The position numbers and the translations under genes were made by a program. From Nodosilinea sp. FACHB-141 (GTDB lineage Bacteria; Cyanobacteriota; Cyanobacteriia; Phormidesmidales; Phormidesmidaceae): 64,000 nucleotides of DNA. Location of the stretch: the NCBI RefSeq assembly GCF_014696135.1, contig NZ_JACJPP010000021.1, positions 248,001 through 312,000 on the forward strand. The letters run 5' to 3'. Shown here piece by piece: positions 8,487 through 17,209 of the stretch. The stretch's first letter is position 1. Each line of letters starts with the position of its first letter. The notes beneath the pieces are model-generated. The model did not search any database. It was not told where the DNA came from and worked only from the letters and a program-made list of their open reading frames with translations.

Positions 8487-9226
8487 CTCTCCACGGGGCT
8501 AGTGGCCAGCGTCGCCATTAGTAGTTGAGACAGTTCTTCGGCCCGGTTGAGCACCATGAGATGGCCGCCACCGGGCACGACGACATCGGCACTGCGGTAG
8601 CCAAAGGGAAAGATGCGATCGCTGCTGCCGTGAATGTGGACTAAATGCTCAGGCACTACCTGATTGCGCCAGCCCACCACCTGGTTGATAGCCCACTTGA
8701 GAAAACAGAGATCGGTATCGACCAACACCTGCTTAAACAGGGAGCAGTCATCGCGGTTGTTGAGGCCAAACAGCCAGTTTAAAAGCCCGTGTACCACCCA
8801 CAGCAGTTGCTTAAAGGGCACCACCAGCTGCACCGGCAGCCAGCGAAACACTTTATAGTAAGCCGGAATCTGCGCCCCCGTAGTCGCGCTAGAAATCACA
8901 ATCACCTGCTGTGGGCGGCAAAGCTTTGCCATTTCAATCGCCATTAGCCCGCCAAAGGAAAGCCCCACAAAAATAGGGTTTTCTACCGTGACCTGGGTCA
9001 GCAATCGCTGGGCATACTGCTCGATGGACTCGTGGCGATCGGGACGCTGCCATAGAATGTGAACCGGGCGATAGCCCTCTAGCTGTAAGCGTTGGAACAC
9101 CCGCCAGTCGGCACCGAGACCGCTGATGAAGTAGATCTCGCGCTCGGCGATCGCCACGTTGCCCTCAGTTGCGATCGCCGGAGCTTCAGCTTTGCCCTCT
9201 GGGGATGATGTGACGGTGCCAACCAT
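8483..9226 (-). CDS. Alpha/beta-fold hydrolase, cyanobacterial type
   Basis: The 247-residue protein has FISGLGADWRVFQRL near the N-terminus, the nucleophile elbow GLSFGG, and the motif PGGGHLMVLNRAEE at the C-terminus supplying the His. It is a second hydrolase, not a close copy of its convergent neighbour. ATG 9226 is chosen because it lies 7 bases after the stop of the upstream small gene (9234-9611). A TTG at 9253 would overlap that gene. The two are probably co-transcribed. The substrate is unknown. Confidence 0.82.
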   Translation of the reverse strand: MVGTVTSSPEGKAEAPAIATEGNVAIAEREIYFISGLGADWRVFQRLQLEGYRPVHILWQRPDRHESIEQYAQRLLTQVTVENPIFVGLSFGGLMAIEMAKLCRPQQVIVISSATTGAQIPAYYKVFRWLPVQLVVPFKQLLWVVHGLLNWLFGLNNRDDCSLFKQVLVDTDLCFLKWAINQVVGWRNQVVPEHLVHIHGSSDRIFPFGYRSADVVVPGGGHLMVLNRAEELSQLLMATLATSPVES

Positions 9227-9233
9227 GCTTGCC

Positions 9234-9611
9234 CTAGCCCTTGAGCGCTTCAATTTCGCGGCGAATTGCCGCTAGCTCTAGGGTCAGTGCCTCTAGATCG
9301 CTCTGCACAGCGGTATCAACTACGGGGCTGGCCATGGTGGTAATCGTGGTCTCACCGGCTGCCGGGCCAGAGCCACCAAAGGGGTTAGGCACTTGGCTGA
9401 GCAACCCATCCACAAACTGCCGGGCCTCGCGCTCGGTGATCTCGCCTTTAACCTCTAGCTCTTCGGTAAGGCGGTTGACATCGCCGCCCAGGGCAGAAAA
9501 TTTTTGGTTCGAGGTTTCAGGATCTTGTATGGCTTCAATCAACGATGCGGTGGCCCCGAGAGTAACGCGAATTCCCTTCTGCAAGGTTTGAGACAGGTCA
9601 TCAGGGTTCAT
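9234..9611 (-). CDS. Small helical protein, phasin-like
   Basis: The 125-residue protein is mostly amphipathic helix. The segment ELEVKGEITEREARQFVDGL resembles the helical region of polyhydroxyalkanoate granule-associated phasins, and the C-terminal 25 residues form a coiled coil (LEALTLELAAIRREIEALKG). The central part is rich in Pro, Gly and Thr. ATG 9611 (MNPDDLSQ) has AAGG upstream and is preferred over an alternative start at 9665. It lies directly ahead of the hydrolase gene. The phasin relation is a pattern impression; another helical scaffold function is possible. Confidence 0.65.
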   Translation of the reverse strand: MNPDDLSQTLQKGIRVTLGATASLIEAIQDPETSNQKFSALGGDVNRLTEELEVKGEITEREARQFVDGLLSQVPNPFGGSGPAAGETTITTMASPVVDTAVQSDLEALTLELAAIRREIEALKG

Positions 9612-9790
9612 AGCTTGCTGCCTTAAAAACTTCAAATCAAGCGCTTGGAGGTCAAAGCGGACCACGCCAAACGCAACCAGTACCGCTTTGGTGGCCTTTG
9701 GCGCTCATATTCTATCGCGCCCCTCCCATCAGATGTAGCATCTCAGGCTACTATCCCACCTGGGGTAGAGGGAAGCGATACGTGGCCCCC

Positions 9791-10129
9791 TTAGCCCAGG
9801 TAAGTGATGACGTCGTCGTAAATCTGCGACAGCTCGGCCTCGGTAGTGACGCGAATGCGATCGTCCCGCAGGGTCAATAGCACCTTGGCCGCAAAGGGGC
9901 TGGGCCAAATATTGGGATTGCAAAACACCTCCAGAAATACCTCACCGCTGTGGCGATATTCCATCGGTGACTGGGGAGTCCGGCGACCGGTCTCTCCACC
10001 TTGGGCAGCGGCGCTTTTCAGCATGGTCATCAGCTCGTCTAAGGAGGCCTTGAGAGACTGGGCGGCTTCGACCGAAAAGGTAAAGCGAACAGATCCCTGG
10101 GGCAGGTTGAGAGTAAGGGGGGCGCTCAT
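9791..10129 (-). CDS. Conserved hypothetical protein
   Basis: The 112-residue protein has no recognised domain. ATG 10129 (MSAPLTLNLPQ) is preferred over an in-frame codon at 10183. It shows beta-rich ends (VRFTFSV, VFLEVFCNPN, RIRVTTEAEL) and a short helical middle ending in a low-complexity QGGETGRR loop. No signal peptide or membrane segment is visible. It lies upstream of the 9611 gene on the same strand with a 180-base gap. Confidence 0.6.
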   Translation of the reverse strand: MSAPLTLNLPQGSVRFTFSVEAAQSLKASLDELMTMLKSAAAQGGETGRRTPQSPMEYRHSGEVFLEVFCNPNIWPSPFAAKVLLTLRDDRIRVTTEAELSQIYDDVITYLG

Positions 10130-10650
10130 GGGTGCAGTATTCGTTGCGATCGGTAAATAGAGCCGTCGATTTGGCTGGGCCACCTAGGTCGAAAACGTTT
10201 CACTCACTAGGGCTAATTCAGCCAAACGGCAAGGCCACCCCATTGTGTCACCTGGGCGTCACTTGGCGGCTAGAGTTGGGCATCCAGAGCAGCGATCGCC
10301 CCCACTCCATCACCCCTTTCGCCCAGCATCGCCCTAGGGCTCCATCGTCAAACGTAACGATAAGTTACGTTATGTGTCCTGCTATGGCACACCACCGGTT
10401 TGTATATAGCCACCTATAGCGATAGTTAAATCCCAAAGAAAACCCTAAAGCTTTGCCAAATCAAGGGTTGACCTCTCTAAAGTGGTAAGCAACGACCCAG
10501 GTATGAGGACTAAGGTATGTATTTAGTTCTGTAATCCTCCACCTGAGTGTTTACTCCTACGGGTCTTCGACCGGAGCAGCTTGGGAGCAACACCCCAAAC
10601 CGCCGTCCGAAGACCGCCCCCAGATCGCATTGCTCACCGCTGGAGATGGC
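10130..10650. other. 521-base intergenic region between divergent genes
   Basis: This region separates the minus-strand hypothetical gene from ctaA. No convincing gene is visible on either strand. It contains AT-richer sequence around 10,350-10,480 that may hold the promoters, for example TTGACC near 10,469 without a well-spaced -10 box. No hairpin terminator was found. Confidence 0.5.
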
Positions 10651-11658
10651 ATGGCCGCAAATTTTCCCTCACTTTTATCTCCGGCTACAGCCCGTGAAGC
10701 GCTGTGGCCCAATGCTAACGCTGCCCCCACCCCGGTCGATCGCATTCGTCGACTGGTCTGGAAGATTGCCGTGGCCACCCTCGCCCTGATGGCCGTAGGC
10801 AGCGCTACCCGGGTGATGAATGCAGGTTTGGCCTGCCCCGACTGGCCCCTATGCTACGGCCAACTGGTGCCCCAGCAGCAGATGAACCTCCAGGTGTTTT
10901 TAGAGTGGTTCCACCGGCTTGATGCCGCCCTAATTGGTCTCAGCACCCTGTGGCTGGTTGCTCTCAGCCTATGGTATCGGCGGCAGGTGCCCGGCTGGCT
11001 GCCCTGGGCGACGGTAGGCGCACTAGCGCTCATTGGCGTGCAGGGAGCGCTTGGAGGCCTGACGGTAACCCAGCTGCTACGCTTCGACATTGTCACCGCC
11101 CACCTGGGTACAGCGCTGCTGTTCTTTAGCGCCATGCTCGTCATTGCCTGCTGTCTGCTGCCCTACCGCAGCACTGGCACGGTGGGCCGCCTGCCCTGGC
11201 TGAGCCTAGCAACGTTAGCCGTGGTGTATACCCAATGTTTACTGGGGGGATTAGTAGGGTCACGCTGGGCCGCTCACCAGTGCCTGGGGCTCAAGGAACT
11301 GTGCCAGGTGATGAATAGCCATCTGCTGGGCATTTTGCCCACCACTGCTATGGTGCTGGCGCTCACCTGGACGGTGTGGCGGACCCCAGCGCTTACCTAT
11401 CCCCTGCGGCGGTTGGGCAGCTTGGTTAGCATGCTGCTGGTGCTTCAGCTCGTCATGGGGATTGCCACCTTTCGGCTCCGGCTTCAGATCGAGCCTTTGA
11501 CCGTAGCCCACCACACCCTGGGAGCAGCGCTAGTCGGCACTCTGGTGTGCTTTACAGTGCTGGCCTGGCGCGATCGCCTCGACCCCATCCCTAGTGAGCC
11601 TCGCTTCGGCACTGACGATACACTGCTAGCCTCTACGCCTTCTGCTGTCGAGGCATAA
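10651..11658 (+). CDS. ctaA: Heme A synthase (COX15/CtaA family)
   Basis: The 335-residue integral membrane protein converts heme O to heme A for the aa3-type cytochrome oxidase. It has eight predicted membrane segments. The first-helix loop MNAGLACPDWPLCYGQ is the CtaA signature with its cysteine pair region. Heme-ligand histidines appear in FHRLDA, TAHLGTA, and late in the protein in VAHHTLGA. ATG 10651 is preferred over an in-frame TTG at 10630. ctaB follows 78 bases later on the same strand, giving the usual heme A synthesis pair. Confidence 0.95.
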   Translation: MAANFPSLLSPATAREALWPNANAAPTPVDRIRRLVWKIAVATLALMAVGSATRVMNAGLACPDWPLCYGQLVPQQQMNLQVFLEWFHRLDAALIGLSTLWLVALSLWYRRQVPGWLPWATVGALALIGVQGALGGLTVTQLLRFDIVTAHLGTALLFFSAMLVIACCLLPYRSTGTVGRLPWLSLATLAVVYTQCLLGGLVGSRWAAHQCLGLKELCQVMNSHLLGILPTTAMVLALTWTVWRTPALTYPLRRLGSLVSMLLVLQLVMGIATFRLRLQIEPLTVAHHTLGAALVGTLVCFTVLAWRDRLDPIPSEPRFGTDDTLLASTPSAVEA

Positions 11659-11736
11659 CAGCGCTTTCTATTACGAGTACGAGAGTTTTTATCCACTCCT
11701 CTAGGCGTATTTAGCTGTCAACTTAGGACTTTTTGC

Positions 11737-12717
11737 ATGAATCAGACCACCACATGGAATGCCCCCACTCGGCACCACGAGACCTTTAAGGCCGTTGTGC
11801 AGAGCTATGTGCAGCTTACCAAACCCCGCATTATTCCCCTGCTGCTGATTGAGACAGCGGCGGCCATGTGGGTGGCGAGCCAGGGCGAGATCGACCCGGT
11901 GCTGCTGATGGTAACTCTGCTGAGCGGCACCCTGGCAGCGGCTTCGGCCCAGACTATCAACTGCGTCTACGATCGCGACATTGATTTCGACATGGAGCGC
12001 ACTCGCCACCGTCCCATTCCCTCCGGGCGCATTCAGGTGCGCGACGCGCTGGTGTTTGCTGGGGTGCTGGCGGCGCTGTCTTTTGGACTCCAAGTCTGGG
12101 TGGCCAACCTGCTCAGCGCTGGGTTAGCCATGCTGGGCATTGTTATCTACGTAGGGGTCTACACCCTATGGCTGAAGCGGTCTTCGCCTCAAAACATCGT
12201 GATCGGCGGTGCCGCCGGAGCGATTCCGCCCCTGGTGGGCTGGGCGGCGGTGACGGGCGATCTACCCCTGGCCGCATGGCTGTTCTTTGCGATTGTGTTC
12301 ATCTGGACGCCACCTCACTTTTGGGGACTGGCCATGCTAATTCAAGATGAATACGCCAAGGTCAACGTGCCCATGATGCCGGTGATCGCTGGCGACGAGG
12401 CCACAGCGCAGCAGATCTGGTACTACACCCTGGTGTTGGTGCCCCTGACGCTGATGATGACGTTTCCCTTGGGAGCAACTGGCGCAGTGTATGCGGCGAT
12501 CGCCCTGATGCTGGGAGGTATGTTTATTCAACGGGCCTGGGCATTGCTGCAAGCACCGAGCGATCGCGACCTAGCTAAGGGACTGTTCAAGTTCTCGATT
12601 CTCTACATGATGCTGCTGTCGGCGGCCATGGTGGTCGATAGCTGGCCGGTGACGCGGGCAGCAGTGGCGAGCCTATCGCAGCCTCTAGAGCACCTAGTAG
12701 GCATGCTGCCCTTCTAA
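11737..12717 (+). CDS. ctaB: Protoheme IX farnesyltransferase (heme O synthase)
   Basis: The 326-residue UbiA-family membrane protein attaches a farnesyl group to heme B to make heme O, the substrate of CtaA. The prenyl-diphosphate binding motif is seen as [19 protein letters not shown], and the second Asp-rich loop lies after helix 6 around [15 protein letters not shown]. Nine membrane segments are predicted. It is co-oriented with ctaA. The oxidase subunit genes ctaCDE are not in the window. Confidence 0.96.
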   Translation: MNQTTTWNAPTRHHETFKAVVQSYVQLTKPRIIPLLLIETAAAMWVASQGEIDPVLLMVTLLSGTLAAASAQTINCVYDRDIDFDMERTRHRPIPSGRIQVRDALVFAGVLAALSFGLQVWVANLLSAGLAMLGIVIYVGVYTLWLKRSSPQNIVIGGAAGAIPPLVGWAAVTGDLPLAAWLFFAIVFIWTPPHFWGLAMLIQDEYAKVNVPMMPVIAGDEATAQQIWYYTLVLVPLTLMMTFPLGATGAVYAAIALMLGGMFIQRAWALLQAPSDRDLAKGLFKFSILYMMLLSAAMVVDSWPVTRAAVASLSQPLEHLVGMLPF

Positions 12718-12816
12718 GACCTTTCTGAGCCCATAGAATGAGCTGCATCAATAAAAGGGACTAAGGGCGTAGCCTATCTTTCTGGGTACAAGTGTGTTTC
12801 AACAGGCCGAAGTGAC

Positions 12817-12822
12817 TATAAT
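12817..12822 (+). promoter_or_regulatory. Putative -10 box of the SLOG-SLATT pair
   Basis: A perfect TATAAT lies about 140 bases before the LSDAT start. The matching -35 position (12794-12799, GTGTTT) is weak. It is the best promoter candidate in the 244-base spacer after ctaB. Confidence 0.35.
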
Positions 12823-12961
12823 GCCTGTTATGAATTTGCCGATTGCGGTGCCCTACATAGCGTTGGGATAGCCGTTGGGCAATGGGTGGTAGGTTGATCT
12901 TCGGTGAAGCGCATAGCATACGTTTCCCTTGAGATATTGTCTTAAATGGTGTTGCCGCCGT

Positions 12962-13741
12962 ATGCTACGCCCCTTTGTTCCCAAGATTAGCGATGTCCAC
13001 TTCCACAATGGCAATAGTGCTCAGGTGTTGTCGCTATCGAATCACACTACGAGTCTGGAGGCCTTAGGCTACATGGGGTTGCCCATGGCTCAACCTACTC
13101 TAGTGATCATCGGCGGGGCTAGCTTAATGTCTCATGAGAGCATGGAGCGATTGCAAACGGTCTTTGATCAGGTGTTTGCACCGTTAGCTCAATCCTTGGG
13201 CCTGACGGTGCTTGATGGCGGCACCGATACTGGGGTAATTCGCATGATGGGTCAGGCACGCCACACCATTGGCGGCAATTTTCCCCTGATTGGAGTGGTG
13301 CCCAAAGGTAAGGCTCGGTTGCCGGGCGATCGCCACCACGACGATTCCCGTCATGACCTAGAGCCTCACCACACCAATTTTTTTCTTATCCCTGGAGATG
13401 ATTGGGGCAGCGAGTCGCCCTGGTTAGCTGAGTTGGCTTCTGAAATTTCTGCTGACCGTCCGGCGCTGACTATTTTAGTCAACGGTGGCCAGATAGCTTT
13501 AATTGACCTAAAAGAAAATTTGGCTACGGGCAGACCGGCGATTGTGCTGTCAGGTAGTGGGCGTCTAGCTGATTCCATTGCCGCTGCGACCGCCGCACTG
13601 CCACCCGAGACCGATCCGGCGATTCTCGAACTGATTCAGCATTACCAGCCCGACGGCAAGTTAGAGATTATAGATTTATCTTTGCCGGTTGAGCAGATGC
13701 GCGATCGCCTCCAGCAGTACTTCAGCTCCACCCTCGCCTGA
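12962..13741 (+). CDS. SLOG-superfamily LSDAT_prok protein (TRPM-like nucleotide sensor)
   Basis: The 259-residue cytosolic protein belongs to the SLOG Rossmann-like superfamily, in the prokaryotic LSDAT group related to the N-terminal domain of TRPM channels. Visible hallmarks are VIIGGAS at about 48-54, DGGTDTGVIRMMGQAR at about 85-100, LEPHHTNFFLIPGDDWG around 125-145, and LVNGGQIA. Computational work (Burroughs and colleagues) predicts that SLOG domains bind or process nucleotide-derived signals in conflict systems. ATG 12962 is chosen because the FHNGNSAQV segment before the Rossmann fold looks conserved; ATG 13085 would remove it. The SLATT gene follows after 11 bases, so they are one unit. 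Confidence 0.85.
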   Translation: MLRPFVPKISDVHFHNGNSAQVLSLSNHTTSLEALGYMGLPMAQPTLVIIGGASLMSHESMERLQTVFDQVFAPLAQSLGLTVLDGGTDTGVIRMMGQARHTIGGNFPLIGVVPKGKARLPGDRHHDDSRHDLEPHHTNFFLIPGDDWGSESPWLAELASEISADRPALTILVNGGQIALIDLKENLATGRPAIVLSGSGRLADSIAAATAALPPETDPAILELIQHYQPDGKLEIIDLSLPVEQMRDRLQQYFSSTLA

Positions 13742-13752
13742 GGTTTCTCGCC

Positions 13753-15069
13753 GTGACCTCTTTGCCTTCAGAGCCCACCGATTCTGTGCCTGTCCCCGAG
13801 AGCAATGCTGCTTCCCCGAGCCTGCTCAACAGCGCTTGGGAAAGGTATCGGGTCTACAGCCAAAATGCTTCTAAGGCTCAGGAGCGGTTTCTTGCCGTCG
13901 AGCGCCTGATTACACTTTTGGCGCTTTTGGTTGTGGTTTTGGCGGTGGTCCATCCAATCGTTCTTCGCCAAACACCCACGTCTGAAAACTCAGCAGAACT
14001 GAACAAACAGCTGCCTTTGAGCTTACTCTTCGACCAGCAGCATGTTGGGTTAGGGATGCTCAATCTGCTGCTGATTATTCTGCCTATTTCGATCACGGCG
14101 CTGCGAGCTTTTGCTATCAAGTTTAGTCGAGGCAATAGCTGGGTAATTTTGCGAGGCAATGCCGAAGCTCTCAAGATGGAAATTTTTTATTACCGCACTC
14201 AGGTCAAGCGGTATCAAACCGATCGCAATACAGAACTAGCTGAAAAAATTCAGCAGATTAGCCAAAGGTTGAAGGGCAGCGTTGTGCACCAGCGGGCTCT
14301 GTTTCCTTACGAGAACCAAAGATCGGCTCGGCTGCGCTTGGGCGTTGTGTTTTTGGCTATTAGCCGTCTATGGTCTTTGGGGCAGCGGCTGGCCAATTAC
14401 GGTTGGGAGTTTTTTTTCGCTGTTAAAGAAGAAGCCGAGAGTTTGCCTAAAGAGCCCGATCGCACTTCTGATTTAGACCCCGAGGGCTATATCAAGTACC
14501 GCTTAGAGGAGCAGTTTGACTGGTATCGACGCAAGGCTCGCAGCTACGATCGCCAGCACCAGCTTTTGCAAACCAGTGTTTATATTTTTGGTGGCTTTGG
14601 CACGCTGCTGGCCGCGATCGGGTTTCAAAGCTGGGTCGCGGTAACGGCGACCATAGCCGCATCTTTGGTCAACTACCTGGAGTATCGCCGGGTAGAGGTT
14701 ACTCTCATGGGCTATAACCAATCTGCCGATGCGCTCTACGATATTCGCACCTGGTGGTACTCGCTCTCTGCGGACAAGCAAGCAAGCTTTAACAACTTTG
14801 AAAAGCTCGTAGTCAATACCGAAGAGACCATTCGCAGTGAGCACAACAGCTGGTTGCAGGATATGCAAGATCGGCTGTCTGACCTCTACGAGTCTGAAGG
14901 CAAGAAACAACATTCTGCGCCACATGCCAAGGTGGTAGACGCCAAATCAGCAGAGGGGCTGCTTAAGGAAAAGACAGATCACGAAGCTTTGCCTGAGAGC
15001 AAACCAGAGCTATTGCCGCCCTACCCAGAGCTTCCTCTTGATGCAGATACCCTGCCTTCTGCCCATTGA
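13753..15069 (+). CDS. Tandem SLATT (DUF4231-like) membrane effector
   Basis: The 438-residue protein contains two copies of the SLATT-type two-helix membrane module. The first has hydrophobic segments at about 50-72 and 100-121 followed by FYYRTQVKRYQ. The second begins YRLEEQFDWYRRKARSYDRQ near 245 and has segments at about 275-292 and 294-312 followed by the EYRRVEVTLMGYNQSADALYD helix. SLATT proteins are predicted pore-forming effectors of SLOG- or SMODS-based immune systems. The tail (about 390-438) is Pro/Glu/Lys-rich and disordered. It starts at GTG 13753, 11 bases after the LSDAT stop. The end lies 35 bases from the convergent WD40 stop codon. Confidence 0.82.
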   Translation: MTSLPSEPTDSVPVPESNAASPSLLNSAWERYRVYSQNASKAQERFLAVERLITLLALLVVVLAVVHPIVLRQTPTSENSAELNKQLPLSLLFDQQHVGLGMLNLLLIILPISITALRAFAIKFSRGNSWVILRGNAEALKMEIFYYRTQVKRYQTDRNTELAEKIQQISQRLKGSVVHQRALFPYENQRSARLRLGVVFLAISRLWSLGQRLANYGWEFFFAVKEEAESLPKEPDRTSDLDPEGYIKYRLEEQFDWYRRKARSYDRQHQLLQTSVYIFGGFGTLLAAIGFQSWVAVTATIAASLVNYLEYRRVEVTLMGYNQSADALYDIRTWWYSLSADKQASFNNFEKLVVNTEETIRSEHNSWLQDMQDRLSDLYESEGKKQHSAPHAKVVDAKSAEGLLKEKTDHEALPESKPELLPPYPELPLDADTLPSAH

Positions 15070-15104
15070 GGCAATTTTCGGCAAAGTTTTTGGCCTACCC
15101 GTTC

Positions 15105-17156
15105 TTACTCTGGCCAATTAACTGGCATTAGCCCCACAACCCGCCCGAGGGATGACTCGAAGAGGGCCGCGGGGTCTGGGGCGCGGGGTGGGAGGTTGCA
15201 GAGGGCGCGATCGGCGTCGGTGGCTTGGCCGTACTCTAGGTAGTTGTGCAGCCACTGGCAGCCCCAGGCCAGTAGCTCTGGCAGGGTTTGGAGTTCATGT
15301 ACCTGCACTCGACCATCGACTACCGTAGCCAAGCGCTGCCCATCGGGGCTAACGGCGGGTGAACCGTCATAAATGGCTAGTTGCCGCCCTTGTAAATCCC
15401 ACACCCGCGCCGTGCCATCGTAGGAGGTTGTTACCACTTGGGTGCCATCGGCGCTAAAACTGGCGCTTCTGACCGCAGCGATGTGCCCCTCTAGGGGAGT
15501 GGATTGTCCGCTTTGCAGGTCCCACACCCGCGCCGTGCCATCGTAGGAGGCCGTCACCACCTGGGTGCCATCGGCGCTAAAACTGGCGCTGTTGACCCAA
15601 TCGGTGTGCCCCTCTAAGGGAGTGGATTGTCCGCTTTGCAGGTCCCACACCCGCGCCGTGCCATCGTCGGAGGCCGTCACCACCTGGGTGCCATCGACAC
15701 TAAAACTGGCGCTTCTGACCGCAGCGGTGTGCCCCTCTAGGGGAGTGGATTGTCCGCTTTGCAGGTCCCACACCCACGCCGTGCCATCGTCGGAGGCCGT
15801 CACCACCTGGGTGCCATCGGCGCTAAAACTGGCGCTGTTGACCGAATCGGTGTGCCCCTCTAAGGGAGTGGATTGTCCGCTTTGCAGGTCCCACACCCGC
15901 GCCGTGCCATCGTCGGAGGCCGTCACTACCTGGGTGCCATCGACACTAAAACTGGCGTTTCTGACCCAATAGGTGTGCCCCTCAAGGGGAGTGGATTGTC
16001 CGCTTTGCAGGTCCCACACCCGCGCCGTGCCATCGGCGGAGGCCGTCACTACCTGGGTGTCATCGGCGCTAAAACTGGCGCTTCTAACCGCAGCGGTGTG
16101 CCCCTCTAGGGGAGTGGATTGTCCGCTTTGCAGGTCCCACACCCGCGCCGTGCCATCGGCGGAGGCCGTCACTACCTGGGTGCCATCGACACTAAAACTG
16201 GCGTTTCTGACCCAATAGGTGTGCCCCTCTAGGGGAGCGGATTGTCCGCTTTGCAGGTCCCACACCCGCGTCGTGCCATCGTAGGAGGCCGTCACTACCT
16301 GGGTGCCATCGGCGCTAAAACTGGCGCTGTTGACAAAATCGGTGTGCCCCTCTAGGGGAATGGATTGTCCGCTTTGCAGGTCCCACACCCGCGCCGTGCC
16401 ATCGGCGGAGGCCGTCACCACCTGGGTGCCATCGACACTAAAACTGGCGCTGTAGACCAAATCGGTGTGCCCCTCAAGGGGAGTGGATTGTCCGCTTTGC
16501 AGGTCCCACACCCGCGCCGTGCCATCGTAGGAGGTTGTTACCACCTGGGTGCCATCGACACTAAAACTGGCGCTTCTGACCGAATCGGTGTGCCCCTCTA
16601 GGGGAGTGGATTGTCCGCTTTGCAGGTCCCACACCCGCGCCGTGCCATCGTCGGAGGCCGTCACCACCTGGGTGCCATCGGCGCTAAAACTGGCGCTGTT
16701 GACAAAATCGGTGTGCCCCTCTAGGGGAGTGGATTGTTCGCTTTGCAGGTCCCACACCCACGCCGTGCCATCGTCGGAGGCCGTCACCACCTGGGTGCCA
16801 TCGGCGCTAAAACTGGCGCTTCTGACCGCAGCGGTGTGCCCCTCTAGGGGAGTGGATTGTCCGCTTTGCAGGTCCCACACCCGCGCCGTGCCATCGTCGG
16901 AGGCCGTCACCACCTGGGTGCCATCGGCGCTAAAACTGGCGCTTCTAACCGCAGCGGTGTGCCCCTCTAGGGGAGTGGATTGTCCGCTTTGCAGGTCCCA
17001 CACCCGCGCCGTGCCATCGTAGGAGGTTGTTACCACCTGGGTGCCATCGGCGCTAAAACTGGCGCTTCTGACCGAATCGGTGTGCCCCTCTAAGGGAGTG
17101 GATTGTCCGCTTTGCAGGTCCCACACCCGCGCCGTGCCATCGTCGGAGGCCGTCAC
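15105..17156 (-). CDS. WD40 repeat array, C-terminal part of a frameshifted TIR-WD40 protein
   Basis: The 683-residue open frame is almost entirely WD40 repeats: fourteen 41-residue units of near-identical sequence plus a divergent fifteenth ending about residue 620. A Trp/Leu-rich tail follows (LLAWGCQWLHNYLEYGQ), as seen in other cyanobacterial STAND-like proteins. Each unit carries DGTARVWDLQSGQSTPLEGH. The units differ mainly at the two residues on each side of the Val after GHT, at one residue before DGT, and at one in SFS(A/V)DG. The GTG at 17156 is only the first start codon in the frame. Coding sense continues upstream to about 17,315, where it meets the TIR gene in the -1 frame. It is therefore probably the second half of one gene, not a separate gene. 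Confidence 0.85.
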   Translation of the reverse strand: MTASDDGTARVWDLQSGQSTPLEGHTDSVRSASFSADGTQVVTTSYDGTARVWDLQSGQSTPLEGHTAAVRSASFSADGTQVVTASDDGTARVWDLQSGQSTPLEGHTAAVRSASFSADGTQVVTASDDGTAWVWDLQSEQSTPLEGHTDFVNSASFSADGTQVVTASDDGTARVWDLQSGQSTPLEGHTDSVRSASFSVDGTQVVTTSYDGTARVWDLQSGQSTPLEGHTDLVYSASFSVDGTQVVTASADGTARVWDLQSGQSIPLEGHTDFVNSASFSADGTQVVTASYDGTTRVWDLQSGQSAPLEGHTYWVRNASFSVDGTQVVTASADGTARVWDLQSGQSTPLEGHTAAVRSASFSADDTQVVTASADGTARVWDLQSGQSTPLEGHTYWVRNASFSVDGTQVVTASDDGTARVWDLQSGQSTPLEGHTDSVNSASFSADGTQVVTASDDGTAWVWDLQSGQSTPLEGHTAAVRSASFSVDGTQVVTASDDGTARVWDLQSGQSTPLEGHTDWVNSASFSADGTQVVTASYDGTARVWDLQSGQSTPLEGHIAAVRSASFSADGTQVVTTSYDGTARVWDLQGRQLAIYDGSPAVSPDGQRLATVVDGRVQVHELQTLPELLAWGCQWLHNYLEYGQATDADRALCNLPPRAPDPAALFESSLGRVVGLMPVNWPE
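15432..17153 (-). repeat. Fourteen tandem 123-bp units encoding WD40 blades
   Basis: The DNA repeats with an exact period of 123 bases over fourteen units, matching 41 codons. Units are nearly identical at the DNA level, including silent sites, which points to recent duplication or gene conversion. The variable residues written as pairs around the Val are, from unit 1 to 14: DS/RS, AA/RS, AA/RS, DF/NS, DS/RS, DL/YS, DF/NS, YW/RN, AA/RS, YW/RN, DS/NS, AA/RS, DW/NS, AA/RS. The array could be mis-assembled from short reads. Confidence 0.92.
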
Positions 17157-17209
17157 TACCTGGGTGTCATCGACACTAAAACTGGCGCTGTTGACCCCAG
17201 CCTTATGGG

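Noticed and set aside
10132-10419. 95-residue frame upstream of ctaA
   Set aside because: Composition and lack of any motif or ribosome-binding site make it unlikely to be a gene.
15432-17153. Tandem repeats considered as a CRISPR array
   Set aside because: The period is 123 bases with no spacer/repeat division, and the units are coding WD40 blades.
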